DNA of 64,000 bases from Viscum album. Lineage: Eukaryota; Streptophyta; Magnoliopsida; Santalales; Viscaceae. Shown one piece after another: positions 49,240 through 59,409 of the stretch; position 1 is the stretch's first letter; each line of letters opens with the position of its first letter. Where the stretch lies: positions 275,440,250-275,504,249 of the forward strand of contig OY728153.1 in the NCBI GenBank assembly GCA_963277665.1. Reading direction: 5' to 3'. The notes under the pieces are model-generated. The model made no database searches. It was not told the DNA's origin and worked only from the letters and a program-made list of their open reading frames with translations. Both the position numbers and the translations under genes were made by a program.

Positions 49240-51000
49240 TTTTTGAGACATTGGGACGTGTAGGTTTTAGTCGTACCTCAATCTGACACACGGTGTGACC
49301 AGTATGACTCCAAGTGCTTCTTTTTATTTAAAATTGACATTAATTTTAGTAAAAAAGACAACTCGCATACTCAAAACTGATAAAACATATTCTGATTATT
49401 TTGATACTTTAGATAAATGATCCATAAGTCATTTGAGATGTGTAGGAATCGGTCTCACCTCAATCCGACGCACGGTGTGACCGGTATGGCTCCAAGTACA
49501 TCTTTTTATTTAAAATTGACATCAATTTTAGTAAAAAGGACTAATGACCTACTTGAAACCGAGAAAACACATTAATATTATTTTGATACTTCAGAGAAAT
49601 GATTCATAATTCATTTGTGAGGTGTAGGAATTAGTTGCACCTCAATCTGATACATGATGTGCCTAGTATAACTCAATGTGTTCGTTATCAGTTTAAAATC
49701 GACAATTTAGTTCAAAAAGTTCCACTCATTGAAAACCGAGAAAACGCTCTCAGATTTCTTGATAATTTAGGAAATCGATTAATAATTCATTTTTGATGTG
49801 TAGGGATTGGTCTTACATTAAACTGATACACAATTTGATCGGTATGAGTCAAAGTGCGTGTTCCCAGTTTAAAATGACATTTTAGTAAAAAAGACAAATG
49901 GTGCACTCAAAACCTAGCAAGTGCATTCGAATTGTTTTGATAATTTAGGGTAACAATACATAAGTCGTTTGTGATGTGTAGGAATCAGCTGCACCTCAAT
50001 ATGATACATGATGTGGTCTGTATGACTCAATGTGTCTATTAGGAGGTTAAAATCGACAGTTTAGTTCAAAAAGTGTCACTCACTGAAAACCGAGAAAATG
50101 CTCTCAGATTTTCTTGATAATTTAGGACATCGATTTATGAGTTATTTGTGATGTGTAGAAATCATTTTTATGTCAAACCGATACATGATGTGACCTGTTT
50201 GAGTTAAAATGCGTGTTTTCAGTTTAAAATGACATTTTAGTAAAAAAGACAAGTGACATACTCAAAACCGCGCAAACATATTCCGATTGTTTTGATACTT
50301 TATGAAAATGATCCATAAGTCATTTGGGACTTGTATGAATCAACCACACCTCAATTCGACAAACAGTGTGACCGGTATGACTCCAATTGTGTCTTTTTAT
50401 TTAAAATTGACTTCAATTTTAGTAAAAATGACAGCTAACCTACTCAAAATCGAGCAAACATATTCAGATTGTATTGATACTTTAGGACAATGATCCATAA
50501 GTCATTTGTGACGTGTAGGAACTCGCCACACCTCAATCTGACACATAGTGTGACCGGTATAACACTTAATGTGTTTTTTTATTTAAAATTGACGTCAATT
50601 TTAGTAAAAATGACAACTGACCTGCTCAAAACCAAATAAACACATTTGGATTGTTTTGATGCTTTAAAACAACAATTCATAAGTCATTTTGGATGTATAG
50701 GAATCAGTCGCACCTCAATATGATGCACAGTGTGACCGGTATGACTCCAAGTGCGTCTTTTTATTTAAAATTGACATCAATTTTAGTAAAAAGGACAATT
50801 GACTTACTCAAAACCTAGAAAACACATTCAAATTGTTTTGATGCTTTAGAAAAATGATCCATAAGTCATTTGAGACATGTAGGAATCAATCGCACCTCAA
50901 TCTGACGCACGATGTGACCGGTATGACTCCAAATGCATCTTTTCAATATATAAGTGTCATTTTAGTTTAAAACGTGCATCGCATTGCCAAAACTGAACAA
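49240..51000 (+). repeat. Array of about ten 180-bp tandem repeats in CACTA E
   Basis: A unit marked by CACCTCAATCTGAC, GTGTGACCGGTATGACTCCA, TTTAAAATTGACATCAATTT, TAGTAAAAA and CATAAGTCATTTG returns at steps of about 177-184 bp; the GTGACCGGTATGA word falls near 49295, 49475, 49657, 49833, 50012, 50189, 50366, 50550, 50731 and 50913. Copies are clearly diverged. Short ORFs in it are incidental. The unit length is like that of nucleosome-sized plant satellites, but the array is small. Confidence 0.85.
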
Positions 51001-51652
51001 ACGATCCTAGATTGTTTTCTCATCATTCTATCTGCTATTACTTAATTAATTTCCTTATCATTTTTATCTTATACTTATTTAGTTAATTTTCACAGAGATA
51101 ATGCTTGAAAACGAACAAGAAATGTTGTGACATGCAAGAATCAACCGCAAGTCAATCTGATAAACAATGTTCGTGGTATGACTCAAAGTTTAGTTTAAAA
51201 TTAACACTTTCGGTTAATTTATTTCTTCATATTATTACTAACATAAAAATTGTTTTCTTATACATGTGTGTTTTTTGCTCGAGCAGGGGTTATGATCAAA
51301 AGACAAAGGAACACTATTGTTTTTGAATGTATGTAATAATTTATACTTATGTAATTGTATAAACCAATGTTTGAAATGTCTATAATATAGTGTGTGTTTT
51401 TCTTGTATTTGTGTTGTAGGTTTTATTTTATTTAAATTATGTATTGGAACTTGATTTGATGATTTTTGTGGTGTTTTTGGTGTTGTAGTGTGTTGTTACA
51501 GCACACTGCACTGGTGCTGCAGTGTGTTGTTGCAGTACACTGCACCATGTCCCTTTATCAATGCTTCTACAATAGCGGATAAAGGTAATCTTTATCAACG
51601 ATTTTAAAAGCGCTGATAAAAGGCTAGGGCTTTTAATCTTGCTCTAGTAGTC
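51001..51652 (+). repeat. Right end of CACTA E
   Basis: 51001-51480 has no recognised gene. At 51488-51545 there are two inverted or tandem copies of GTAGTGTGTTGTTACAGCAC / GCAGTGTGTTGTTGCAGTAC. From 51550 the subterminal words TTTATCAATGC, TTTATCAACG and GCGCTGATAAAAGG lead to the terminal CTCTAGTAGTC at 51652. Confidence 0.7.
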
Positions 51653-52170
51653 AACGCTTCTCTAGAGTTGATAAAGACCATTTTTAGCTCTATTAAATGT
51701 TTATTTTGTCGCGAATCTCATAGAATCACCCAAGAGGAGAGGGAAAGCAAAGAGGAGAGGTGACACGGGTCGTAGGGGTTGAATGGGAGGAATAGGGGAC
51801 CCCTAAAGGGTTAAATTCAAAGAGGGGCGAATGAATAATTTCCCATTTTTAAGTACTTGGGTGGATCACATGGTTCGGTCGCACAGTTTACCAAACCATG
51901 CGTCAATCGTGCAATCCCCACTTGACAACCTGACTCACACCACATAATATGACAAAACCGTGCACCAATCGTGTGAGTGCCTCTGCAACCCACGACGGGC
52001 TACGCACGAGTAGACTGTATGGTTTTGCACTAATCATGCACAAACCATGTCACATGCTCAGAAACTCCATTTCTTTAAAAATTCAAATAAATACGAGCTA
52101 AAATTTAAGGACAAAGAAATTAATAAATAAATAAATAAAATAATAGAGAAAAAATGACTAGGGTGTGATA
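51653..52170 (-). repeat. Probable outer part of the 5' LTR of element F
   Basis: Resumes element F after E. It is rich in words like AAACCATGC and ACCGTGCACCAATCGTG. The minus strand at 52150-52170 reads ATCACACCCTAGTC, close to a typical LTR start (TGTnACACCC). The assignment is tentative, as the second LTR is not in the window. Confidence 0.4.
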
Positions 52171-53100
52171 ATTTATAAACAAGGGCAAATGATGATTTTA
52201 AAATAAAAATAATAGATATAATAATTTAGGGGAAAACCTTTGTAGAGGAACGGTTTAAACAAACAATAAGGGCCAACGGTTGAAACCGCTGGCTCCCCTC
52301 CCCTCCATGTTGCCAGCGATTGAGAAACCGTTAGCCAATTCACTAGCTTTATTTTCCATTTATCTCCAATATATAGTGCAACGGGAGGGTGAACAATAAA
52401 ATGAGGCGGGTAGAGTGCTGAACCAGGGTAGGGTTTGTTAGGAGGGGGCGAGTTTTCATTATACAAGAGAAAATCCACCCCCCCCACAAAAAAAAAACAG
52501 GGATCAAAAGAACCCCCCAAAAAAAAGACATTTTAACCTGAGCTTGTTTAACTCTTGTCATGGGGTAAAGTCATCATACCAAGTAAAAAATTGCCACCTC
52601 TAATCATTATTGTCAATCAATAGCCACTGCCATATAATAGTTGCTAAAGGTTTCACCAATGAAGTAAAATTCACTGTCATTTGATTACTAAGTGGTTGCT
52701 AATGACTTTTAATATCAACTTTTCATTTTTTGTAATGTTTCAAAGCGTGTGACAATTCATTGAAAAACGGCTGAATTACATTATATTTTATAATCTATTT
52801 TCAAATCTATCATATTTATGTGACATCTAGCAATATGTATGTAAAAGGGAGAACTTGACTCCTCCGTCCGCACTTTACATGTGGGAACCGTAAATAAGAC
52901 GGGACAGATGTTTCTAGGTGAGGCCTCTTTTTTCTTTTTTGATTTTTTTAATTATAAGCTCCGGATCCATTTCAAGTTTCATGTATGCATTATCTGTATC
53001 AATTTAAAAATTATAAAGTTTGAGATTTCTGACTGAATTTAAGAATGTGAAAGATAGTTCGGCCTTCATTTTGATTTGATTCGGCAATGTTACCTAAATG
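52171..53100. other. Spacer upstream of LHCB1, with a few inverted repeats
   Basis: 52275-52340 contains CCAACGGTTGAAACCGCTGG and GCCAGCGATTGAGAAACCG, hairpin-like words that recall the AACGGTT repeats of CACTA element G; a relic of such an element is possible. A homopolymer-rich stretch lies at 52475-52530. No gene is supported. Confidence 0.45.
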
Positions 53101-53199
53101 TATATTACTTTCAACACTCAACGGGAATGTATAAATCTACCGAACGGCCGTGGAGCCCGAGGCGCGGATCCGACCCGATACCAGATGCCAGATCCGGGT

Positions 53200-53490
53200 C
53201 GGGTACGAGGATTTAACGGGCAGTAAATCGGTGCCCGAGAACTACTGGTAAAAATAACGCCACGTGTAACGCAGCAGATAGAAGGAATCTGGAAGGGGCG
53301 CCGTCTCCGCCAATCGCAGCACGGACAAAAAGATACCGCCCCACCCAGATAAGGCTTTGCCGTCTCCGTTTCAGGCCCAATAAATACTCCACCGCCGAAG
53401 CCTCCGTGGAGTCACTGAACGTCACTCGATATCTCAGCTCCGTCTGTGCTCAGCTTCTCACCGCGAATCGCTCAACGCTCCGCTCTCCCC
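53200..53490 (+). promoter_or_regulatory. LHCB1: LHCB1 promoter and 5' UTR
   Basis: In order: a G-box CCACGTG (53260-53266), CCAAT (53310-53314), an I-box/GATA motif GATAAGG (53348-53354) and a TATA-like AATAAATA (53379-53386), then about 80-90 bp to the ATG. G-box, CCAAT and I-box next to a TATA element are the hallmarks of light-regulated photosynthesis promoters. The start of transcription is inferred, at about 53410. Confidence 0.75.
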
Positions 53491-54297
53491 ATGGCGGCTG
53501 CATCCGCGACGGCGCTCTCTTCGCCCACCCTCGCCGGCCGGCCCGTCCGCCTCGCCCCGCCGGCATCCGTCGCCGGCGGCAGGTTCAGCATGCGGAAGAC
53601 GGCGGGGAGGACTCGGCAGGTTGGGGTGGCGTCCGGGAGCCCGTGGTATGGCCCCGACCGCGTTAAGTACCTGGGGCCTTTCTCCGGGGAGGCGCCGTCG
53701 TACCTGACGGGGGAGTTCCCGGGGGACTACGGGTGGGACACGGCGGGGCTGTCGGCGGACCCGGAGACGTTCGCGAAGAACCGGGAGCTGGAGGTGATCC
53801 ACTGCCGGTGGGCGATGCTGGGGGCACTGGGGTGCGTCTTCCCGGAGCTGCTGGCCCGGAACGGCGTCAAGTTCGGGGAGGCGGTCTGGTTCAAGGCGGG
53901 GGCGCAGATCTTCAGCGAGGGGGGGCTGGACTACCTGGGAAACCCTAGCCTGGTGCACGCGCAGAGCATCCTGGCCATCTGGGCGACGCAGGTGATCCTG
54001 ATGGGGGCGGTGGAGGGGTACCGGGTGGCCGGCGGTCCCCTCGGGGAGGTGAACGACCCGCTCTACCCCGGCGGCAGCTTCGATCCGCTGGGGCTGGCGG
54101 ACGATCCAGAGGCCTTCGCGGAGCTGAAGGTGAAGGAGATCAAAAACGGGCGGCTGGCCATGTTCTCGATGTTCGGCTTCTTTGTGCAGGCCATCGTCAC
54201 CGGCAAGGGCCCCCTGGAGAACCTCGCAGACCATCTGGGCGATCCTGTAAACAACAACGCCTGGGCCTACGCAACCAACTTCGTCCCTGGAAAATGA
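53491..54297 (+). CDS. LHCB1: Light-harvesting chlorophyll a/b-binding protein of photosystem II, LHCB1 type
   Basis: A 268-residue single-exon gene, complete and of normal family length. Residues 1 to about 34 are a chloroplast transit peptide rich in Ala, Ser, Pro and Arg. The mature start RKT (35-37) holds the Thr that STN7-type kinases phosphorylate in state transitions. WYGPDR (52-57) is the trimerisation motif. Helix B has [11 protein letters not shown] (101-111), helix [15 protein letters not shown] (165-178) and helix [16 protein letters not shown] (216-230); Glu101, His104, Arg106, Gln167, Glu175, Glu216, Asn219, Gln233 and His248 match known chlorophyll ligands or ion-pair partners. 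VKYLG and LARNGVK separate it from LHCB2. The ATG at 53491 is chosen because upstream in-frame codons lie in the 5' leader. Third positions are mostly G or C. Small oddities are Ala138, Asn188 and Gly250. It works in the thylakoid as a trimeric antenna. Confidence 0.98.
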   Translation: MAAASATALSSPTLAGRPVRLAPPASVAGGRFSMRKTAGRTRQVGVASGSPWYGPDRVKYLGPFSGEAPSYLTGEFPGDYGWDTAGLSADPETFAKNRELEVIHCRWAMLGALGCVFPELLARNGVKFGEAVWFKAGAQIFSEGGLDYLGNPSLVHAQSILAIWATQVILMGAVEGYRVAGGPLGEVNDPLYPGGSFDPLGLADDPEAFAELKVKEIKNGRLAMFSMFGFFVQAIVTGKGPLENLADHLGDPVNNNAWAYATNFVPGK

Positions 54298-54568
54298 AAG
54301 CTCAAGAAATATCCTCTTTCCCTGTTTCTATCATTATGTACTCTGTGCTACTTCAACTCTGTAATTTTGGCTTTGATTCGTTCTTTCTTGGATTCTGTTT
54401 GTGAAAGAGTGTCGTTCGATCCGTGAAAGAATGTGAATGGAAGAAGTAATTTTATTTCCGGAAGCATAATCTCTCAAATACAACTATTGTGAAGAATAGA
54501 TAATGAACTAAGCAGAGCTCTGAAAGCAAAGCAATGTCTGGTTTCATTATCTTCGAAGAAACACATCA
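54298..54568. other. Convergent 3' regions of LHCB1 and the SH2 gene
   Basis: Only 271 bp separate the two stop codons. The plus-strand transcript has T-rich stretches with TGTAATTTTGG (about 54360) that may serve in polyadenylation. The two 3' UTRs probably overlap, so antisense pairing of the transcripts is possible. Confidence 0.6.
54451..54456 (-). terminator. Likely polyadenylation signal of the SH2 gene
   Basis: AATAAA on the minus strand, about 113 bp after the stop codon at 54569-54571, within GGAAATAAAATTAC. Confidence 0.55.
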
Positions 54569-54719
54569 TCAAGGGCTCTTCCTCAGCCTGCAATTCAACA
54601 GAACACTATCAGATTCATGAAGAGGGGAACCGGGCGATTTAGATGCATCTTGCCTTCCCAGACGAGACAGCTCGGGTTCCGCCAGCAGCAAGTCTTGCAA
54701 TGGTTTTGCATTGCCGCCC
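54569..54719 (-). CDS. Plant STAT-like SH2 domain protein, last exon
   Basis: The exon opens after a fine acceptor (pyrimidine-rich TGTTTCTCTGCTGTAC, then AATTGCAG). One base completes the Arg codon split by the intron, then GGNAKPLQDLLLAEPELSRL and a polar tail ending in CRLRKSP follow. The LQDxLLAxPELSRLGR word is, as I recall it, the conserved C-terminal end of plant SH2 proteins A and B. The reading phase fits the exon upstream exactly. The 49-residue tail ends in TGA. Confidence 0.88.
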
Positions 54720-55130
54720 CTGCAATTTGTACAGCAGAGAAACATGGAAAAGATGGAACTGGTAATCACAAAACCCTAAATTCATTCAATCAACACAATT
54801 CAATCTATGTCAATAAATAAAAACAAGCCATAAAATTAATTACACTTCCAAATCATTTAAATTAATCCATTCCATTAAAATTAATTACACTTCATTCCAT
54901 TTTCGAGGAAACAAAAATGGAAGATTTTTGGAAAATTTTAATTAAAAAAGACAGATTTATTAATTTATTTATTTATTTATCAGGTGTAAAACTTTTGGAC
55001 CTCCTAGTAAATAAATTTAAAAACAGGATATATCAATAATCACGTGTTTTTTTTTTTTTGCAGTGCCCAAAACATATTCTAACAAACTCTCCAAATTTTG
55101 AAAAGCTTATTAGAAGATAAAGAAGCATAC
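54720..55130 (-). other. Intron between the last two exons of the SH2 gene
   Basis: 411 bp, with GTATGC at the donor and GCAG at the acceptor (minus strand). AT-rich, with a short direct repeat of ACACTTCCATT and AAATTAATTAC words at 54838-54900. Confidence 0.82.
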
Positions 55131-55506
55131 CTGTAAACGGAGTCCAGTGAGAGCAGCCTATGCCGAAACATGTAATCGCGGCCAATGTAGGTTACGATGA
55201 GGCTACCGGCGTCCGGATGAGGCCAACTTCGAGAAGTAGGAAACCGCAATACGAACGTGCCGGGCTCCTGAGGGCTCCTCGGATCCTTGAGCAATGACTC
55301 CGCTTCTTCCTTTGTTACAAACCCTTCAATCCATCTGGGCAATGAGGAACCCCAAAGCGCATTAATCCGGTCCCGTGATATTGTATGAGCCACGGGGTAC
55401 ATCCAATGCCACAAGTTGTTGAAATTCTCCAGAGAAAGAGATTCGCGGCACCCTGCAACATTCTTTAGAAGCTCGAAATCCTGCCAAGTAATGTGGTTGG
55501 GCGATG
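55131..55506 (-). CDS. Plant STAT-like SH2 domain protein, SH2 exon
   Basis: After the acceptor ATGCAAG the exon encodes a helical linker, ITWQDFELLKNVAGCRESL and ENFNNLWHWMYPVAHTI, then the SH2 domain: WIEGFVTKEEAESLLKDP (helix A), GTFVLRFPTSRSW with the phosphotyrosine-binding Arg in FVLRF, SLIVTYIGRDYMFRHRLLSL and DSVYR. It ends in AG at a GTATGC donor. This linker-SH2 layout is that of plant SH2 proteins A and B, related to STAT proteins. They should bind phosphotyrosine proteins; their pathway in plants is poorly known. The N-terminal exons are missing from the adjacent sequence: the LTR of element J begins about 290 bp upstream. Whether the gene is whole cannot be seen here. Confidence 0.9.
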
Positions 55507-55799
55507 CTTGCATTAAAAAAAATGATTCAAGAACAATTCAAAGGCAGCCTACTTGCATGAATGCGATGGAATGAATTTGACTGGAAAATGGATTTTTATT
55601 CAAGACCAATCATCAGTTCACCATACACGAAGGCTATGTTTGATATGAAGGATCAATAATGGGGAAAATGAATGATTGAGAAAACAGTCAAGAGCGAAGA
55701 AAAATATCAGTTTCATCATTTGAGGGAGGGAGGACACCTCTCAATTTGGATGAAAGGTTCGTTTCTTTGTTAGAAAATAAATTTTGTGGGCATGGTTAG
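55507..55799 (-). other. Upstream intron part of the SH2 gene
   Basis: No coding sequence is seen on the minus strand; a T run precedes the acceptor at 55507-55530. It ends at the LTR of element J. Confidence 0.6.
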
Positions 55800-57636
55800 T
55801 GTAGAGACCCTATTTTTGTCTTGTAATACTTTGAAATATTTATAGATATATTTTTAGAGTCAGGTGCTAAAACAACATGCAATTCCGAGTCCTGATGTAC
55901 CTAAAATTAATTTTATAAAAATATTAAATATATTTTATATTACGCACGCGCAATTTCTGAAAAAAATGATATAACTTTTAAACAGAATCTCATATCAAAA
56001 ATATGAGATCACAGTTGAGTTCGGAACACGAGTTTTACCCTAAACGTGACCTAAAATTAGTCAACGCAGAACGTTCGGATAAACACGATCGTTGGCAGGT
56101 TCATTTAAATTAAATTAATTAATTAATTTAATTGTTTAATTTAAATGACCTGAAACAGATTCATCTATAAATATGTCGTTATGACAGGGTCGTCATGATT
56201 AGCCGCATAACCCTGAGACTGTTGAGAGGTTCTCCTTCCACCTCTCATTGGCGAATCAAGATCCGATGTTGACAAAACTCCGAATCCAGACAAATCAACG
56301 CACAACAAATGCAACGACTCATCTTCTCTGTTGGCGAGCACGTTTTTCATCAACAGAGGATCCAAATCCAGGTATGACTCCTCAACTTGTGGATCATACC
56401 CTGATTGATTAAACTGATTCAGCAGGATCATTCTATTTCTTGATCTGCGACAATTGTGAACATTTGCATGCATCCAGTACCAACTTAAATTATTTATTCA
56501 ATTTGTATATGTTACGCCATGATTTCTCACCCAAATCCCCCCAATTAGTATTTGTTGGTCAAGAACGTTTGACCAACGATTGTTGCACATTTGTTTCTTA
56601 TGTTTTCCCCCCTCCGTTCTTAGCCGATTGACCTACGGGGTCTCGGTTCGACATTGTTGGGCGGGACCGAGCCCAGTCAGACCCACGGATTCACGACAGT
56701 TTTGCGTGCAACAAATGAATCGACAATCAAGGATGGATTTGGGATGATTTGCGGGTTGTGGGTGATCGATTTGTTGACCCAGGATCCAAATCGAAGACGG
56801 CGATGGTAGGAGGTGAGCGGGGCGTGCGACGAACCACCATCGTTGACGGATACCGATTTTCGGCCATTGGATGGCCGAAAACGACTAATGAAGGCCTTTT
56901 CCACCAATCTCGGGAGGCCTAGAGGCGAGATCTGAGGCAGTGAGGCCGGATCTGGAATGCCGGAGCAGATCTAGAAATTCTGCGAAAAACTCGACTACAC
57001 GTCGTGTATTCCAAAGAACACACGCTATGTAATGCCCCTTGGCTGCGACACTAGGGTTTTGAGAAAGTTAAGGATGACACACCGTGTGGCTGGCCCACTC
57101 ACCGTGTATCCCTCCCCGGGTGGACTAGTTGTGTGGCGGAGCACACGGTCAGGACCCTGTGTGGGAGGACACGACCAGACACATGTCGTATACCAATGTA
57201 CACGAACATGGCCAGGGATACGGACAAAACCTCATGTGGAAGGACACGCAGTGTACCAAAGTACACGGACACGGCCAGGAGCACGGGTAAGACCTCGGGT
57301 GGCTGAGGCACGTCGTGTAGTCCACGAACACGCCATGTAGTGCTACACGAGCAGTAAGCTGTGTACCGACAAGGACACAAGCAGGCAGAGAAGTGGGACC
57401 ACACGCCGTGTAGGTCCCCTTACACGCTATGTACCCCTTCCATCCTTTTGAAGAAAGTTCAACCTCTTGTATCTTCTACGTTTGGACCCAGATTTTGACC
57501 AATGAGTAGCCTATCATGAGTGTTTTCCTGCGAATAACGCGATGGTGGCCTCCAGAACAACTTTTGAGATACGATGCGAGATATTCCGAGCGTAACGCTT
57601 CTTTAGATGACGGCGGTGATCAGGCAAGATCACCAG

Positions 57637-58130
57637 AGGCTTTTAGAGTGGCACCCTCCTACCGGAATAGGGCATGAGCCCTCTACCCATCTTTAGGTTG
57701 ACACCCTCCAGCTGGGCTGGGCATGGGTATTCTATCTACTATTAGAGTGACACCCTCGAGCAGGGTTGGACATGGGTCATCTACCGACTATTAGAGAGGC
57801 ACCCTACTACTGAGATAAGACATGAGTCCTCTACCTATCCACTGAGTGGCACCCGTCAGCTGGGCAAGGCATAGGTCCTCGACCACTAGAGTGGCGCCCT
57901 CTCGTTGGGCAGGGCATGGGTCATCAACCAACCATTAGAGTGGGCACCCTCTAGCTAAGTTGGGCATGTGTCCTCTACCGACCATTAGAGTGGCACCCTC
58001 CAGCTGGGTTGGACATGTGTCCTCTACCGACCATTAGAGTGGGGGCTAGGCATGAGTCCTCTACCGATTACTTGAGTGACACCCTCCTGTTGTACCAGGG
58101 CATGAGTCCTCTATCGAGAGATTATGACCC
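57637..58130 (+). repeat. Tandem repeat of about 55-60 bp in the LTR of J
   Basis: About nine diverged units with the words AGAGTGGCACCCTCCAGCTG, GGGCATGGGTCCTCTACC and GACCATT. No protein is encoded. Confidence 0.8.
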
Positions 58131-58148
58131 TTCGACTGTGCGGCACAA

Positions 58149-59409
58149 CAGGGGTGTTCAGACCCGACCCGACCCGATTGGGTTGGGTCGGGTTCAAAAA
58201 AATATATGCACGGATCGGGTTACTTCGGGTTGACCCTTGGTAGGGTCGGGTCGGGTCACGGGCTGGAAACAAAATGACCCGATCCGACCCAACCAACTCG
58301 ATGACCCCTGCACAGATCTTCCATCCCGCGCCGCCTCCACCCTTCTCGTCAAACTCTCCTTGCCTATGCCTCTCCCTCCCGACCTAAGTCCCTCTCCCTC
58401 ATTGTCATCTTCCTCCTTGCCTACGCCTCTCCCTCCGGACCGAAGTCCCTCACCCTCACCATCATCTTCCTCTTCGTATCTGCAGCGCTTGCAGCCCCAT
58501 ATCTGTCGAAGATTGTCGCTCTTTTTGCTGCCTCCTTGAGATGAAGAACTCAAGATGACGAGGTCGGAGCCAAAGCCGAAGCCGACCATATTCAGGATGC
58601 CGAAGTCGAAGCCGACCAAATTCGATCCTCAGATTTTTAAAGAACTCGGAAATGCCGAAGCCGAAGCCGACCAGATTCGATCAGGATGTCGAAGCCGACT
58701 AGATTCGATCAGATTCAATGGATCCTCTGAAGCTAACCAAATTCGATCCTTTGAAGCTGAACATATTTGATCCTCCATGCCGAACCAAATTCGATCCTCC
58801 GTGTCATCGATGCTCTCTGCGCCTGCCATCTAAAAAGAGCCGCGGTGCTGGTTGAAGATTTATGAAGAAGATGAGAACCCGAGCTTTCCTATGAAGCTTG
58901 TTGTCGATGAAGAAAACCACTACCTCACCGCCTGTCTATCTAAATCTGGAGATGTTGCACCTCATTGAATCTCGCTTGCATCGATTTACCTTTCCACTAA
59001 AACCAGATCTATCCGAGAAGCCAAGACTATGAGGGTGTTGTCTGGTTAATAAAGGCTCGAACTATGCTGAAGAGCAGACACAACAGGTTGAAGATCCATC
59101 GAAGCCTTAATTTGCCTGATGAAGGAGGAAACTTGGGGTTGATTCACCGACGGGCTGGCGGTGTTCTTTGGTGTGGTGAAGAAGACGAACCAGAGCGGGG
59201 GAGAGAGATTAGCGCACGAGATATTGGAAGCGGCGAATTTTTTTTCCCAACAACAAGATTGACCCGACCCAACCCGACCCTATCTGAGACGGGTTGGGTT
59301 GGGTCGGGTCCGAACTAAAAATAACGGCCAACCCGACCATACCCAACCCGTCATATTTTAATTGGGTCGGATCCAAAAAATCCCCCAATCCGACCCATGG
59401 ACATCCCTA
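58149..59409. mobile_element. Non-autonomous hAT element
   Basis: 1261 bp with ends CAGGGGTGTTCAGACCCG and (reverse complement of the right end) TAGGGATGTCCATGGGTCGG. Subterminal ACCCGACCC/GGGTCGGGT words repeat at both sides. Flanks CGGCACAA (58141-58148) and CGGAAAAA (59410-59417) agree at six of eight positions, as for an aged 8-bp hAT duplication. No transposase; the inside has CCGAAGCCGAAGCCGACC-type minisatellite copies (58560-58700). Confidence 0.85.

Larger units (their letters stand above)
3840..51652. mobile_element. CACTA (En/Spm-like) DNA transposon E, host of the nest
   Basis: The left end begins CACTACTACAAAACAGG and the right end is CTCTAGTAGTC, an imperfect inverted match with the last G changed to C. 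Both ends carry subterminal copies of a palindrome-prone word around TTTATCAGCGCT. Flanking triplets are AAT and AAC, an imperfect 3-bp duplication. Without the inserted element B the length is about 9.3 kb (3840-9112 plus 47662-51652). I see no recognisable transposase, so E is non-autonomous or badly decayed. A 180-bp tandem array lies in its right arm and a solo LTR in its left arm. The right end could lie slightly further out, since a related word (GTTGATAAAG) continues to about 51680. Confidence 0.75.

Noticed and set aside
53458..54234. 258-residue minus-strand frame opposite LHCB1
   Set aside because: A shadow of the GC-rich LHCB1 gene: high third-position GC removes stops on the other strand.
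56165..56473. A 102-residue minus-strand frame with coding-like composition (SRNRMILLNQFNQSGYD), in the right order to be an upstream exon of the SH2 gene
   Set aside because: It lies inside the proposed LTR of element J just past its TATA-like site, and the expected linker exon between it and the SH2 exon is absent. A weak likeness to the middle of plant SH2 proteins is not enough; protein search would decide.
57032..57404. Frames of about 100 residues on both strands in the ACACGCCGTGTAG-rich part
   Set aside because: Repeats within an LTR, rich in Arg, Val, Cys and His by composition; no domain.
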